Part shown: positions 48,687 through 58,627 of the stretch, piece after piece | How positions within the stretch are numbered: position 1 is the first letter of the stretch | How the letters are laid out: every line of letters starts with the position of its first letter | Source of the DNA: Acidobacteriota bacterium | GTDB taxonomy: Bacteria; Acidobacteriota; Blastocatellia; Pyrinomonadales; Pyrinomonadaceae | DNA length: 64,000 nt | Assembly (NCBI GenBank): GCA_019639195.1 | Contig: JAHBSI010000005.1 | Location: forward strand, 186,001 to 250,000 | Reading direction: 5' to 3' | The notes under the pieces: model-generated | The model's input: only the letters and a program-made list of their open reading frames with translations | What the model was told of the DNA's origin: nothing | Databases searched by the model: none | Position numbers and translations under genes: made by a program

Positions 48687-48932
48687 TTAGCCCTGCTCAT
48701 CGCGCATTTTGCGCAATTCTGCGATGATCTCGTGCCTGCTTGCTCCTCTACCACGCTTTTCAATCCCAAGATATTTCGCGAACGGGTCTTTACGACGAGC
48801 TGGCCGTACGGTAACGGCGTCTCCGAGGTCATCAAAGATCAAGCTGTCACCCGGCTTTACGCCGAGCTGCCTTCTGACCTTTAGCGGCACGGTTATCTGT
48901 CCTTTGCTTGTGATCTTCGCCTGAACTGCCAT
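48687..48932 (-). CDS. vapB: AbrB/MazE-type antitoxin (VapB-like)
   Basis: This 81-residue protein has the swapped-hairpin SpoVT-AbrB DNA-binding fold (MAVQAKITSKGQITVPLKVRRQLGVKPGD) and a basic C-terminal tail (GRGASRHEIIAEL) that would bind VapC. The start follows a strong GGAGG site. VapB antitoxins usually repress their own promoter together with VapC, and a palindromic operator would be expected in the 60-bp gap to phoH. Confidence 0.92.
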   Translation of the reverse strand: MAVQAKITSKGQITVPLKVRRQLGVKPGDSLIFDDLGDAVTVRPARRKDPFAKYLGIEKRGRGASRHEIIAELRKMRDEQG

Positions 48933-48992
48933 TACGTCCCTCCAATTCCTTACTATACCAGAATTGTCCTTACCTTGGAACGGTCAAGTAGC

Positions 48993-49961
48993 TTATGCGG
49001 GTTGATCGAAATCGGCAGAATGGTCTTCGTAAGCTTTGACGATCATTTGGACGAGCTTGTGGCGGACGACGTCCTTCTCTGAGAAATATACGAACTCGAT
49101 CATATCGATATCATTCAGAACCCGCTGGGCTTCTTTTAGGCCGCTCTTTTGTCCTCGCGGCAGGTCGATCTGAGTGATGTCGCCGGTTACGACGGCCTTT
49201 GAGCCAAAGCCGATACGCGTAAGGAACATCTTCATCTGTTCGCTCGTCGTGTTTTGAGCTTCGTCAAGAATGATGAACGCGTCGGAGAGTGTACGACCGC
49301 GCATGAAAGCAAGCGGAGCGATCTCAATGATGCGTTTTTCGAGCATTTTTGTGACCTTCTCGGCATCGACAAGATCAAATAGGGCATCGTAGAGCGGCCG
49401 AAGGTATGGATCGACCTTGTCTTGAAGGTCTCCGGGCAGAAAACCTAGTCGCTCTCCTGCTTCGACGGCGGGTCGCGTAAGAATAATGCGGCTTACTTGC
49501 TTCTTGAAAAGAGCATCGACCGCCATTGCGACCGCCAAAAAGCTCTTGCCCGTACCGGCCACACCGATCCCAAAAACCAGGTCGTTCCTAGCGATGGCAT
49601 CGAGATATTTGCGTTGGTTTGCCGTTTTAGGAGCGACAGTTTTCTTTCCCGAAGGGTTGAATCTCGCCTTCTGAAAATGATCCTTGAGGCTGTAGGCCCG
49701 ATCTTCCGCTATCTGCTTGAACGCGTCCTTTAACTCTTTGTCTGTAAAAGAGTTGCCGTCGCGAAACACCTCGCCGAAGTCGCTCAGTATCTGTTCGACG
49801 GTCGCAATATCATTCGGCTCGCCGTCGATCAAAAGTTCGTTGCCGCGAACACCAATGCGGACGTCGAGCAGCGATTCGAGAAACTTAATGTTCTGGTCCT
49901 GGACGCCAAAAAGGGTATTAAGGCCTTGAGCGGGAAGTTCGAGTTTGTGTGATTCGGTCAA
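48993..49961 (-). CDS. PhoH-family ATPase
   Basis: This 322-residue PhoH-like protein has an N-terminal KH-type RNA-binding region (about 15-85) and a PhoH ATPase core with Walker [12 protein letters not shown], Walker B ILDEAQNT and the [17 protein letters not shown] segment. It is thought to act in RNA metabolism together with YbeY. The start is TTG, since no in-frame ATG precedes the KH region. It heads the phoH-vapB-vapC-ybeY run. Confidence 0.93.
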   Translation of the reverse strand: MTESHKLELPAQGLNTLFGVQDQNIKFLESLLDVRIGVRGNELLIDGEPNDIATVEQILSDFGEVFRDGNSFTDKELKDAFKQIAEDRAYSLKDHFQKARFNPSGKKTVAPKTANQRKYLDAIARNDLVFGIGVAGTGKSFLAVAMAVDALFKKQVSRIILTRPAVEAGERLGFLPGDLQDKVDPYLRPLYDALFDLVDAEKVTKMLEKRIIEIAPLAFMRGRTLSDAFIILDEAQNTTSEQMKMFLTRIGFGSKAVVTGDITQIDLPRGQKSGLKEAQRVLNDIDMIEFVYFSEKDVVRHKLVQMIVKAYEDHSADFDQPA

Positions 49962-50145
49962 ATTTGTCTTACTTGCGGCCGAAATAACGGCAGATCTGTT
50001 TGAATTCAGGCTACTAGAATCTCTATTTTACGTCAATCGGTTTGCGCGCCGAAACTCACGAACGGCTCCGGTCGGGAGAGTCCGAAATTGTGGCAGCAGA
50101 GCTTTGCGACGGAATGACCGCTGTGCTAATCTAACTCCTTTGTAA

Positions 50146-51699
<1,554 letters not shown>

Positions 51700-51711
51700 A
51701 TCCTTGAACAA

Positions 51712-52116
51712 ATGCTTAGACTTGAGATAGTAACACCTGAAAAGCGCGTCTTTGATGCAGAGGTCGAGTCCGTAACCGTTCCGACCGCGAGTGGTGAAGC
51801 CGGCATTTTCCCGAATCACGCTCCGCTTGTTTCGGCGCTGAAACCGGGAATTCTTAGCTATTCGCAGAAAGGGACTTCGGAAAAACTTGCTGTTTCCGGC
51901 GGCTTCGTCGAGGTCAGTGCGAACAAGGTCTCGGTTCTCGCAGACACAGCCGAAACTGCCGAAGAAGTTGACGGTGATTCGGCACGCAGCGACCGCGAGG
52001 CCGCTGAGAAGGCTCTCGCGGCTGCGGCCACGTCTCCCGTGGAAGAGAATGCTCCATTGCAGAAGAAGCTTGAATCCGCGAATGCAAGGATCGCGATCAC
52101 CGGAGGCGGGAAGTGA
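51712..52116 (+). CDS. atpC: F1 ATP synthase subunit epsilon
   Basis: This 134-residue central-stalk subunit couples rotation to catalysis and can inhibit ATP hydrolysis. It has the N-terminal beta-sandwich (MLRLEIVTPEKRVFDAEVES, SGEAGIFPNHAPLVSALKPG, VSGGFVEVSANKVSVLAD) and the C-terminal helical hairpin (SARSDREAAEKALAAA). It forms a two-gene operon with atpD and ends before a terminator. Confidence 0.96.
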   Translation: MLRLEIVTPEKRVFDAEVESVTVPTASGEAGIFPNHAPLVSALKPGILSYSQKGTSEKLAVSGGFVEVSANKVSVLADTAETAEEVDGDSARSDREAAEKALAAAATSPVEENAPLQKKLESANARIAITGGGK

Positions 52117-52161
52117 TGACCGCGTCGTTGAGCATTAGGCAGTAAGGGCCTCGCGATATAG

Positions 52162-52194
52162 AGCCCTTGTCGATACTCGGCAAGGGCTTATTTC
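52162..52194 (+). terminator. Terminator after atpDC
   Basis: AGCCCTTG (52162-52169) pairs with CAAGGGCT (52181-52188) across an 11-nt loop, followed by TATTTCG. The stem is clear but the T-run is short. Confidence 0.65.
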
Positions 52195-52244
52195 GTCTCA
52201 AAGCGGATCGCCGCGATGAGTGTGGCTCCGTTAACGTGGTTGGT

Positions 52245-52295
52245 TTGACATCAGCGTCAGCAGGGTGTAAATTTTCTTATTGAAAACGATTTTCA
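52245..52295 (+). promoter_or_regulatory. Promoter with Fur-box-like operator
   Basis: TTGACA (52245-52250) and TAAATT (52268-52273) are 17 bp apart. Directly downstream, TGAAAACGATTTTCA (52281-52295) is an inverted repeat with the TGAAAA/TTTTCA arms of a Fur box, placed at the predicted transcription start. Fur with iron would block initiation. The genes that follow, heme oxygenase and a TonB receptor, fit iron control. Confidence 0.7.
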
Positions 52296-52314
52296 TTTGC
52301 AATAAATACCAAAT

Positions 52315-52893
52315 ATGATACTTCAACGATTAAAGGAAGAGACCCGTGTGCAGCACGAAGAGGTCGAGGCTGCCGTCGATGTTATGAATCAGATGTTCGA
52401 CCTCGCCGATTACAAGCGACTTCTTGAGAAGTTTTGGAGCTTTTATGCACAGTACGAACCAAAACTGCCGCTCGACGAACTTCGCAACTCAGACTTTGAC
52501 TATTCCAACCGCGTAAAACTTCCGCTGCTTGAAGCCGATGCGAAGGTGCTCGGGCTTGAGCGAAGCAGCAATGAGATCGAACTGCCGGATCTGTCGTCTC
52601 CAGCGAAGGCACTTGGAAGCCTTTACGTCATCGAGGGCTCGACGCTCGGCGGACAGGTGATATCCCGTCATTTGAAACAACATCTCGGGCTTACGGCGGA
52701 AAACGGCGGGGCGTTCTACGCGGGTTACGGCCAGGAGACCGGTTCGATGTGGAAGGCATTTGGCGAGAGCCTTACGAAGTTCGCGGGAGCCGGGAACGCT
52801 GACGATGAGATCGTTGACGCAGCAAAGGAAACCTTTGCGTGTATTACAAAATGGGTCGGTAGAAAGACAAACACCGCCGCGATCAGTTCATAA
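52315..52893 (+). CDS. Biliverdin-producing heme oxygenase
   Basis: This 192-residue enzyme is of the BphO/HemO type and opens heme to biliverdin, CO and iron. The proximal heme ligand is His14 (TRVQHEEVE), and the distal helix has the family motif YVIEGSTLGGQVISRHL. The start is 20 bp after the Fur-box-like site. The TonB receptor gene follows 44 bp after the stop. The pair probably takes up heme and releases its iron (inference). No bacteriophytochrome gene is adjacent, so a photoreceptor role is less likely. Confidence 0.92.
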   Translation: MILQRLKEETRVQHEEVEAAVDVMNQMFDLADYKRLLEKFWSFYAQYEPKLPLDELRNSDFDYSNRVKLPLLEADAKVLGLERSSNEIELPDLSSPAKALGSLYVIEGSTLGGQVISRHLKQHLGLTAENGGAFYAGYGQETGSMWKAFGESLTKFAGAGNADDEIVDAAKETFACITKWVGRKTNTAAISS

Positions 52894-52937
52894 ACCTTCG
52901 GCGACCGTTTTTGGATCGCCAAATTCATAGACCGATT

Positions 52938-55487
52938 ATGCAATTTTCAATAAATGAAACCGTGCGCGCAGGTCTCTTCTGCGCGCTCTTGATCTTCTTT
53001 ACTGCTGCTTCGGCCGCAGCCCAAACACAACCAAATCTTGAGATAGCTATTAAGGACGCGAGCGGTGCTCCTGTTGCCGGTGCAAAGGTCGAACTCGTCG
53101 TTGGCGGCCTAACGGTCAACACAGCGACTACCACGGATACCGGTGTTGTGCATTTCTCGATCCAAAAGCCGGGAAGTTATCGGATCAATGTCGAAGCGAA
53201 CGGGTTTGCCTCGATGACGAGAGAAGTCGCATTAACAGCTGGCGCGAATAAGCCGGAAGAATTTAGTCTCGACGTCGGCGGGATCAGCGAAACTGTGACC
53301 GTGACCGCAACTCGAACGCAGGTCACTGCCGAAGACACAGCAGTTCCGGTCTCTGTTGTTGGAAGAAAGCAGATCGAAGAACAGGGCATTAACACGATCG
53401 GCGACATTTTTCGCACGCTGCCCGGAACTTCGACCGTAAATGAAGGTGCGTTCCAGGTACGCCCTCGAATTCGAGGCCTCGACTCTAACCGTGTGCTAAT
53501 TCTTGTTGACGGCGAAAGGCTGAACAACAGTCGCACATCTACAGGACAATCGGGTGTTGAGACCGGCCTGATCGATACTGCGAGTATCGAATCCGTAGAG
53601 GTCGTTCGCGGCAGCGGCTCGGTGCTTTACGGCACGGACGCTCTTGCCGGAACGATCAATATCATAACAAGCGACACGCCGGCCCGCCGCGAGAATGGAT
53701 TTCGATTCGGCGGACGCCTCGACACCTTTTACAGTTCGAATGAGGAAACGCTGCGTGGCTCGCTTGGGCTTACCGGATCGACGAAGTATTTTGCATTCCG
53801 CGTCGCGCAATCACTCGAACGTTCGGGCAACTATTTTACAGGTAGGCCGAGCGGCACATTTCTAGCTGATCTGCGCGAGCAGGGAATCGGCATCACAGAC
53901 GAAGGCGAAGTGCTGAATTCGCAGTCGCACGGCAGCAATACAGCCGTTTCGACACGTTTCTTCGTGAATGATCTGAATACGATTAAGGCGACCTATGACC
54001 GACGCCGCGGTGCTAATATCGGTTCTGCTGGCCTTGTAGGGACATTTAGCGGAAATTTCCCATTTTCGAATCGCGATAAGGTTAGCCTGCGTTACGATGG
54101 AGCTTCGCTGACGAATGACCTAATGCGCCTTTCGATCTCGGGCTACTTCCAGAAGCAGGATCGCAACTTTACGAACGTCCTGACCGTTCCGCCCATGATG
54201 CCGTATTTCCCGGGAATGTACCGTTTTAGCGAGACGATCACCGATACGCGGACAAGCGGAGCTGACCTGCAGACAGACTGGAAGATCGGGAGTCGGAATA
54301 CGCTGACCGCCGGTGCGAGTTTCTTTAGAGATTCCAATAAAGATTCGCGAACGATCATCAACGCATTTACACCGAGCTCGCCTGTTCAATCCATCGATAA
54401 TTCCAAAAGCGTGCCCGACGCAACGCTCACGAATTTTGCCGCCTTTGCACAGGACGAATACCGTGTCGCAAAAAGGTTCAAACTAACCGGCGGCATTCGC
54501 GTTGATAACTTTCGCACGAAAGCGCAGCCGACCACGGGCTTCAACCTGCCGCAGCTTCGGCCGGATCAGATACACGATCTTGGCATCGACGGACTCGCGA
54601 GCGGAATGGACGTTTCGACGACGGCCGTCACCGGCGACCTCGGAGCGGTGTACAACGTGACGAAAGAAGTGACGCTCGCGGCCCGCGTTGGACGCTCTTT
54701 CAGGACGCCGAATATCTTCGAAATATTCTTTACCGATTCCGGTTCGATCGGCGGATTTGTGGTCGGGAATCCGAGGCTGAAGCCGGAGACCGGGGTGAAC
54801 TTTGATGCGACAGTGCGCTTTAAGAATAAGCGTTTCTCGGCAACGGCAACATATTTCGTAAATAACTACAAGAACTTCATGTCAACGCCTGCAGCGTTTG
54901 ATAGCCGCGGCTGTCCGATATTCATCGTAATGCCGGGGACGATCTATGACGCGAATAACTGCCAGATCGTGAGTTCTCCGCCGGGACGCGATCCGATCCG
55001 CGTCTATCAGACGCAGAACGTTGACAAGGCCCGGATCCAAGGTTTCGAAGCTGAGTTTGAGGTCCCCGTCAAGGTTAGGCTTGGACTACTGACACCCAAC
55101 GGAAACTTTAGCTACCTTCGCGGCGATGACACGCAAAAGAACGTGCCGCTCGATATCATAAGCCCGTTCAGAGCGAATTTGGGTGTCCGCTGGCAGAATT
55201 TTGGCCGCAACTATTTCTTCGATTACACGGCCCGAATTGTTACGGAACAAAAGCGTCTTTCGCCCCAATTCCTGCTGCCTGTGAATCAAGGAGGTAACGG
55301 CGGCCCGGAGCCGGGCTTTGTAACGCACAATGTTTCGGGCGGATATTACTTCCGACGTGAGCGATTCAATTTCAACATCAATGTTGGTGTGTCGAACATC
55401 GCCAATCGTGCTTACAGCGAACAGTTCAACTTCGCTCCGGCCCGCGGACGTTCGTTTACGATCGGCACGAGCTGGGAGATCAAGTAG
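52938..55487 (+). CDS. TonB-dependent outer-membrane receptor, probably for heme or iron chelates
   Basis: This protein of about 849 residues has a signal peptide (LFCALLIFFTAASAAAQ) and a carboxypeptidase-regulatory-like beta-sandwich (about 30-115; IKDASGAPVAGAKVEL). A plug domain follows (about 120-240; VTVTATRTQVTAEDTAVPVSV, RIRGLDSNRVLILVDGERLN, VEVVRGSGSVLYGTDALAGT), then a 22-strand-type barrel ending in FTIGTSWEIK. The barrel carries FRTPNIFE and NPRLKPETG, similar to the FRAP and NPNL boxes of heme receptors. It follows heme oxygenase under a Fur-like operator. Start 52938 is favoured over a TTG at 52911. Substrate is inferred from context. Confidence 0.93.
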   Translation: MQFSINETVRAGLFCALLIFFTAASAAAQTQPNLEIAIKDASGAPVAGAKVELVVGGLTVNTATTTDTGVVHFSIQKPGSYRINVEANGFASMTREVALTAGANKPEEFSLDVGGISETVTVTATRTQVTAEDTAVPVSVVGRKQIEEQGINTIGDIFRTLPGTSTVNEGAFQVRPRIRGLDSNRVLILVDGERLNNSRTSTGQSGVETGLIDTASIESVEVVRGSGSVLYGTDALAGTINIITSDTPARRENGFRFGGRLDTFYSSNEETLRGSLGLTGSTKYFAFRVAQSLERSGNYFTGRPSGTFLADLREQGIGITDEGEVLNSQSHGSNTAVSTRFFVNDLNTIKATYDRRRGANIGSAGLVGTFSGNFPFSNRDKVSLRYDGASLTNDLMRLSISGYFQKQDRNFTNVLTVPPMMPYFPGMYRFSETITDTRTSGADLQTDWKIGSRNTLTAGASFFRDSNKDSRTIINAFTPSSPVQSIDNSKSVPDATLTNFAAFAQDEYRVAKRFKLTGGIRVDNFRTKAQPTTGFNLPQLRPDQIHDLGIDGLASGMDVSTTAVTGDLGAVYNVTKEVTLAARVGRSFRTPNIFEIFFTDSGSIGGFVVGNPRLKPETGVNFDATVRFKNKRFSATATYFVNNYKNFMSTPAAFDSRGCPIFIVMPGTIYDANNCQIVSSPPGRDPIRVYQTQNVDKARIQGFEAEFEVPVKVRLGLLTPNGNFSYLRGDDTQKNVPLDIISPFRANLGVRWQNFGRNYFFDYTARIVTEQKRLSPQFLLPVNQGGNGGPEPGFVTHNVSGGYYFRRERFNFNINVGVSNIANRAYSEQFNFAPARGRSFTIGTSWEIK

Positions 55488-55490
55488 CAG

Positions 55491-55757
55491 CTATTTTCCG
55501 TAAACAACGGTCGAGGGTGAGAAGTCGGAAACTTCCTTGCCCTCGACCGTTCTTATTCTATATTCGTAGTACTGGCCGGGCTTGATCGGCCGATCAGTAT
55601 AGCGAGAACGGGTGGTGGTTGTGATGAGTTCCCAGCCGGTCGTGTCGCCTTCGCGGCGCCAGATCTCGATAGTTCGAGCGTCCTTGTTCTGAAAGCGAAT
55701 CTCTATCCTTCGGTTTTGAGCAACCGCATCGCACGGCTGTGGTGCTAATTCATCCAT
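55491..55757 (-). CDS. Small fibronectin-type-III-like protein
   Basis: This protein of about 88 residues has no signal peptide. Its second half has the strands of a single fibronectin-III-like fold (IEIWRREGDTTGWELITTTT, then RSRYTDRPIKPGQYYEYRIR, then KEVSDFSPSTVVYG). The start overlaps the yraN end by 13 bp, and the stop is 3 bp from the convergent TonB receptor stop. Despite its small size the overlap and clean fold favour a real gene. An upstream in-frame ATG at 55772 is possible. Function unknown. Confidence 0.68.
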   Translation of the reverse strand: MDELAPQPCDAVAQNRRIEIRFQNKDARTIEIWRREGDTTGWELITTTTRSRYTDRPIKPGQYYEYRIRTVEGKEVSDFSPSTVVYGK

Positions 55758-56218
55758 CGGTCCGACGTCCAAACACGTTTCTTAAGCGACGCTTCGTTCC
55801 AGAAGGCCTTGGTCAGTGTGATCACCGGCTCCGCATGCTTTGGTGCGAGAACGGTGACAACATCGTATCTGACCGGCATTTCTGTGACCGCGAAAAGGCG
55901 TCGGTAAACACGAGCGGTACGCGTGATCTGCCTCATCTTTTGTTTATCAACGGCGGCGATGACAGGGACGAAGTCATCCGATCGCCGAGTCTTCACCTCT
56001 ATGAAGCAAAGGGTCCGGCCGTCGAGGGCAATGATATCTATCTCGCCCGTGATCGCGGCCCCGCCACGGCTGCGTCCAACCGGCACCTTAAAATTGGTCA
56101 TCACAACGCGATAGCCGCTTGCCTCAAGATGCTTTGCGGCCAATGCCTCGCCATAAGAGCCGAAGGAATAATTGTCAGATCGAGTCGTCACCAACGTTTG
56201 GAAATCGGTTTGAGACAC
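55745..56218 (-). CDS. yraN: YraN/UPF0102 family nuclease-fold protein
   Basis: This 157-residue UPF0102 protein has the restriction-endonuclease-like core GEIDIIALDGRTLCFIEVKTR, preceded by SYGEALAAKHLEASGYRV. The GEIDII and EVK residues are the expected metal-binding positions. Its role is unclear. The start is GTG, and it lies directly after the mutase stop with no gap, so the mutase, yraN and the small FnIII-like gene form one unit. Confidence 0.92.
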   Translation of the reverse strand: MSQTDFQTLVTTRSDNYSFGSYGEALAAKHLEASGYRVVMTNFKVPVGRSRGGAAITGEIDIIALDGRTLCFIEVKTRRSDDFVPVIAAVDKQKMRQITRTARVYRRLFAVTEMPVRYDVVTVLAPKHAEPVITLTKAFWNEASLKKRVWTSDRWMN

Positions 56219-57913
56219 TTAAAATGCCGGTTCTTCGTAGATGCCGTAAACATCACGGAGAGCCACACAGATCTCCTCGACGGTCGCGTAAGCGGCGACG
56301 GCATTGATAATGGCCGGCATCGTATTCTCGTTCGCCGATGCAGCTTTCTTTAAAGCGTCGAGCGAAGATGCGACGGCACCGCTATCACGAGTGTCCTTTG
56401 TTCTTTGCAGCCGAGCGAGCTGATGGTCGCGAACGGATTCGTCGATCTGCAGGATATCCGTCTTATGGATCTCTTCGTTCATTATGTAGTTGTTTACGCC
56501 GACGATCGTCTGCTCATTCCTTTCGACAGCTTTCTGATATTGGTAAGCAGATTCCTGGATCTCACGCTGAGGGAATCCGGCCTCGATCGCTTCGACCATT
56601 CCGCCGAATCCGTCGATCTTATCGAAGTATTCGAAGCATCCGTCGATCATCTTTTCGGTCAGCGATTCCAGATAGTAGCTTCCGCCGAGCGGGTCGACAG
56701 TGTTCGCAACGCCGGTCTCCTCGGCAATGATCTGTTGTGTTCGAAGCGCGATCAAGGCAGCGTTGTCTGTCGGCAAAGCGAGTGCCTCATCGTATGAATC
56801 CGTATGCAGGGACTGCGTGCCGCCGAGCACGCCGGCAAGTGCCTGGATCGCGACGCGAGCGATGTTGTTGAGCGGCTGCTGAACCGTCAAAGAAACGCCT
56901 GCAGTCTGTGTATGAAAACGCAGCTGCATAGTTCGCGGATCTTTCGCACCAAAGCGTTCTTTCATCGTGCGTGCCCAGATGACGCGGGCCGCACGATATT
57001 TTGCGATCTCTTCAAAAAAGTCGTTGTGCGCGTTGAAGAAGAACGAGAGCCGCGGGACGAATTCGTCGACGTCCATTCCGCGATCCACGCCGTATTGTAC
57101 ATATTCGACGCCGTCACGCAGTGTAAACGCAAGCTCCTGAAGAGCCGTCGCACCGGCCTCCCGAATGTGATAGCCGCTGACGGAGATCGGGTTGTATTTC
57201 GGCACGTTCTGCGAGCAATACTCGAATGTGTCGATGACGAGTTTCATCGCCGGTTTGATCGGATAGATCCATTCTTTCTGTGCGATGTACTCCTTTAGAA
57301 TGTCGTTCTGAAGAGTGCCGGATATTTTTTTGAAGTCAGCTTTCTGCTTTTCGGCAACGACGAGATACATCGCGAGGAAGATCGGTGCCGGTGCGTTGAT
57401 CGTCTGCGAAACGGTTACTCCGTCTAGCGGAATTCCGTCAAATAGAGCCTCGAAATCTGAGAGTGATGAGACCGCAACCCCGCACTTTCCAACCTCACCC
57501 TCACTTAGCGGCGAATCGGCATCAAGCCCCATCAATGCGGGTAGATCGTATGCAACGGAAAGGCCGGTCTGGCCCTGTTCCATCAGATACTTAAAGCGTC
57601 GGTTCGTCTCCTCCGGAGAGGAAAAGCCTGCGAACTGGCGCATTGTCCAAAGCTTGCCGCGATAACCCGTCGGGTGAATGCCGCGTTTGAAGGGATATTC
57701 TCCGGGAAATCCGACCTCGATGTTATCGCTGTCGGCGGCGGCATAAAGCCCTTCAACCGGCTCAAGAGAGACGCCCTCGAAGGCCTTTTTCCTTTCCGGT
57801 CTTTTTTCAAGGGCGGGATTTAGAGTGTCGGTCTCCCAACGCTGCTTTTCATCCGCGTTGGCCGTTCGAGCTTGTTTCGTCTCTGGTGTCATAAGAGATG
57901 GTTCTTCAGCCAC
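56219..57913 (-). CDS. Methylmalonyl-CoA mutase, catalytic (alpha) subunit
   Basis: This 564-residue TIM-barrel subunit is of the acyl-CoA mutase family, which isomerises (R)-methylmalonyl-CoA and succinyl-CoA with adenosylcobalamin. Marks are [50 protein letters not shown] and [20 protein letters not shown]. The B12-binding domain is absent, so a separate small subunit is needed. The length and the [12 protein letters not shown] segment fit the two-component archaeal/Acidobacteria-type enzyme. A different acyl-CoA mutase (isobutyryl or ethylmalonyl) cannot be excluded. The start is GTG; an ATG at 57892 is also possible. It is in one unit with yraN. Confidence 0.92.
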   Translation of the reverse strand: MAEEPSLMTPETKQARTANADEKQRWETDTLNPALEKRPERKKAFEGVSLEPVEGLYAAADSDNIEVGFPGEYPFKRGIHPTGYRGKLWTMRQFAGFSSPEETNRRFKYLMEQGQTGLSVAYDLPALMGLDADSPLSEGEVGKCGVAVSSLSDFEALFDGIPLDGVTVSQTINAPAPIFLAMYLVVAEKQKADFKKISGTLQNDILKEYIAQKEWIYPIKPAMKLVIDTFEYCSQNVPKYNPISVSGYHIREAGATALQELAFTLRDGVEYVQYGVDRGMDVDEFVPRLSFFFNAHNDFFEEIAKYRAARVIWARTMKERFGAKDPRTMQLRFHTQTAGVSLTVQQPLNNIARVAIQALAGVLGGTQSLHTDSYDEALALPTDNAALIALRTQQIIAEETGVANTVDPLGGSYYLESLTEKMIDGCFEYFDKIDGFGGMVEAIEAGFPQREIQESAYQYQKAVERNEQTIVGVNNYIMNEEIHKTDILQIDESVRDHQLARLQRTKDTRDSGAVASSLDALKKAASANENTMPAIINAVAAYATVEEICVALRDVYGIYEEPAF

Positions 57914-58011
57914 AACCTAAAGAATATCACGATTTTGGATCCATAAACGATAGGCAAGCGTCGCTGCGCACGCTCCTATGGGCTTTGCGTTAGCTTCCAC
58001 AATTCTGTAAG

Positions 58012-58533
58012 GTGAAATGGTTCGCGTGGAAAATCTTAAATCGCATCTCTCTTTTTCGGACCGTGAAGAATACTCGCATCTTATTGATCTTACTGCTACT
58101 TACGGGCTTTGGGTGTACGAGTTCGCCAGACAATGCCAACCGTGCGGCAAACGTAAACTCTAACGCAAATGCCGAACTCAACTCGGCAAATTCAAATCTT
58201 GAGGAGCTAAAGCTGCTCATTAATGTTCCCTACGAGACAGAAGATCTGGCGTGGCGGAAGGAAGATGGGTCGGACAAGATCGTCGCCGTGCTGCGGTTCG
58301 CACCTGAAGATGCCGACAAGATAACGGCTGAATCCGGGCCGTCGAAGGGGAAAGTGAGCATCTCGCCGGAAAGCTGGTATCCGAGCGAATTGACCGCTCA
58401 AAGCGAGACATCGGGCGACAGCGGCCTGGACGGTACGGTGTTCGACCCAAAGCTTTTTGTGCTCGCACCGTATTCGCAGGGAAGGCTTATCCGGATCGAC
58501 GGAACGAACTATTTCCTTTTGGAACTCTCCTGA
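58012..58533 (+). CDS. Lipoprotein of unknown function
   Basis: This 173-residue lipoprotein has a long basic N-region, a leucine-rich core and lipobox LTGFGC (Cys35). An Asn/Ala-rich spacer (NANRAANVNSNANAELNSAN) follows, then a compact domain with ISPESWYPSEL and GTNYFLLEL strands. The ATG follows AAGGTGA. It lies upstream of lptD in the same orientation with a 94-bp gap. No family is recognised. Confidence 0.82.
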   Translation: MKWFAWKILNRISLFRTVKNTRILLILLLLTGFGCTSSPDNANRAANVNSNANAELNSANSNLEELKLLINVPYETEDLAWRKEDGSDKIVAVLRFAPEDADKITAESGPSKGKVSISPESWYPSELTAQSETSGDSGLDGTVFDPKLFVLAPYSQGRLIRIDGTNYFLLELS

Positions 58534-58627
58534 TCGCTCGGGCCTGATAGCGCCGGCAAGCCTGATTTAAGGATGAAGGCGTGTTCGTGTTAGCATCTTT
58601 TTTTAGACGATCTTCTTTTATCATTTG

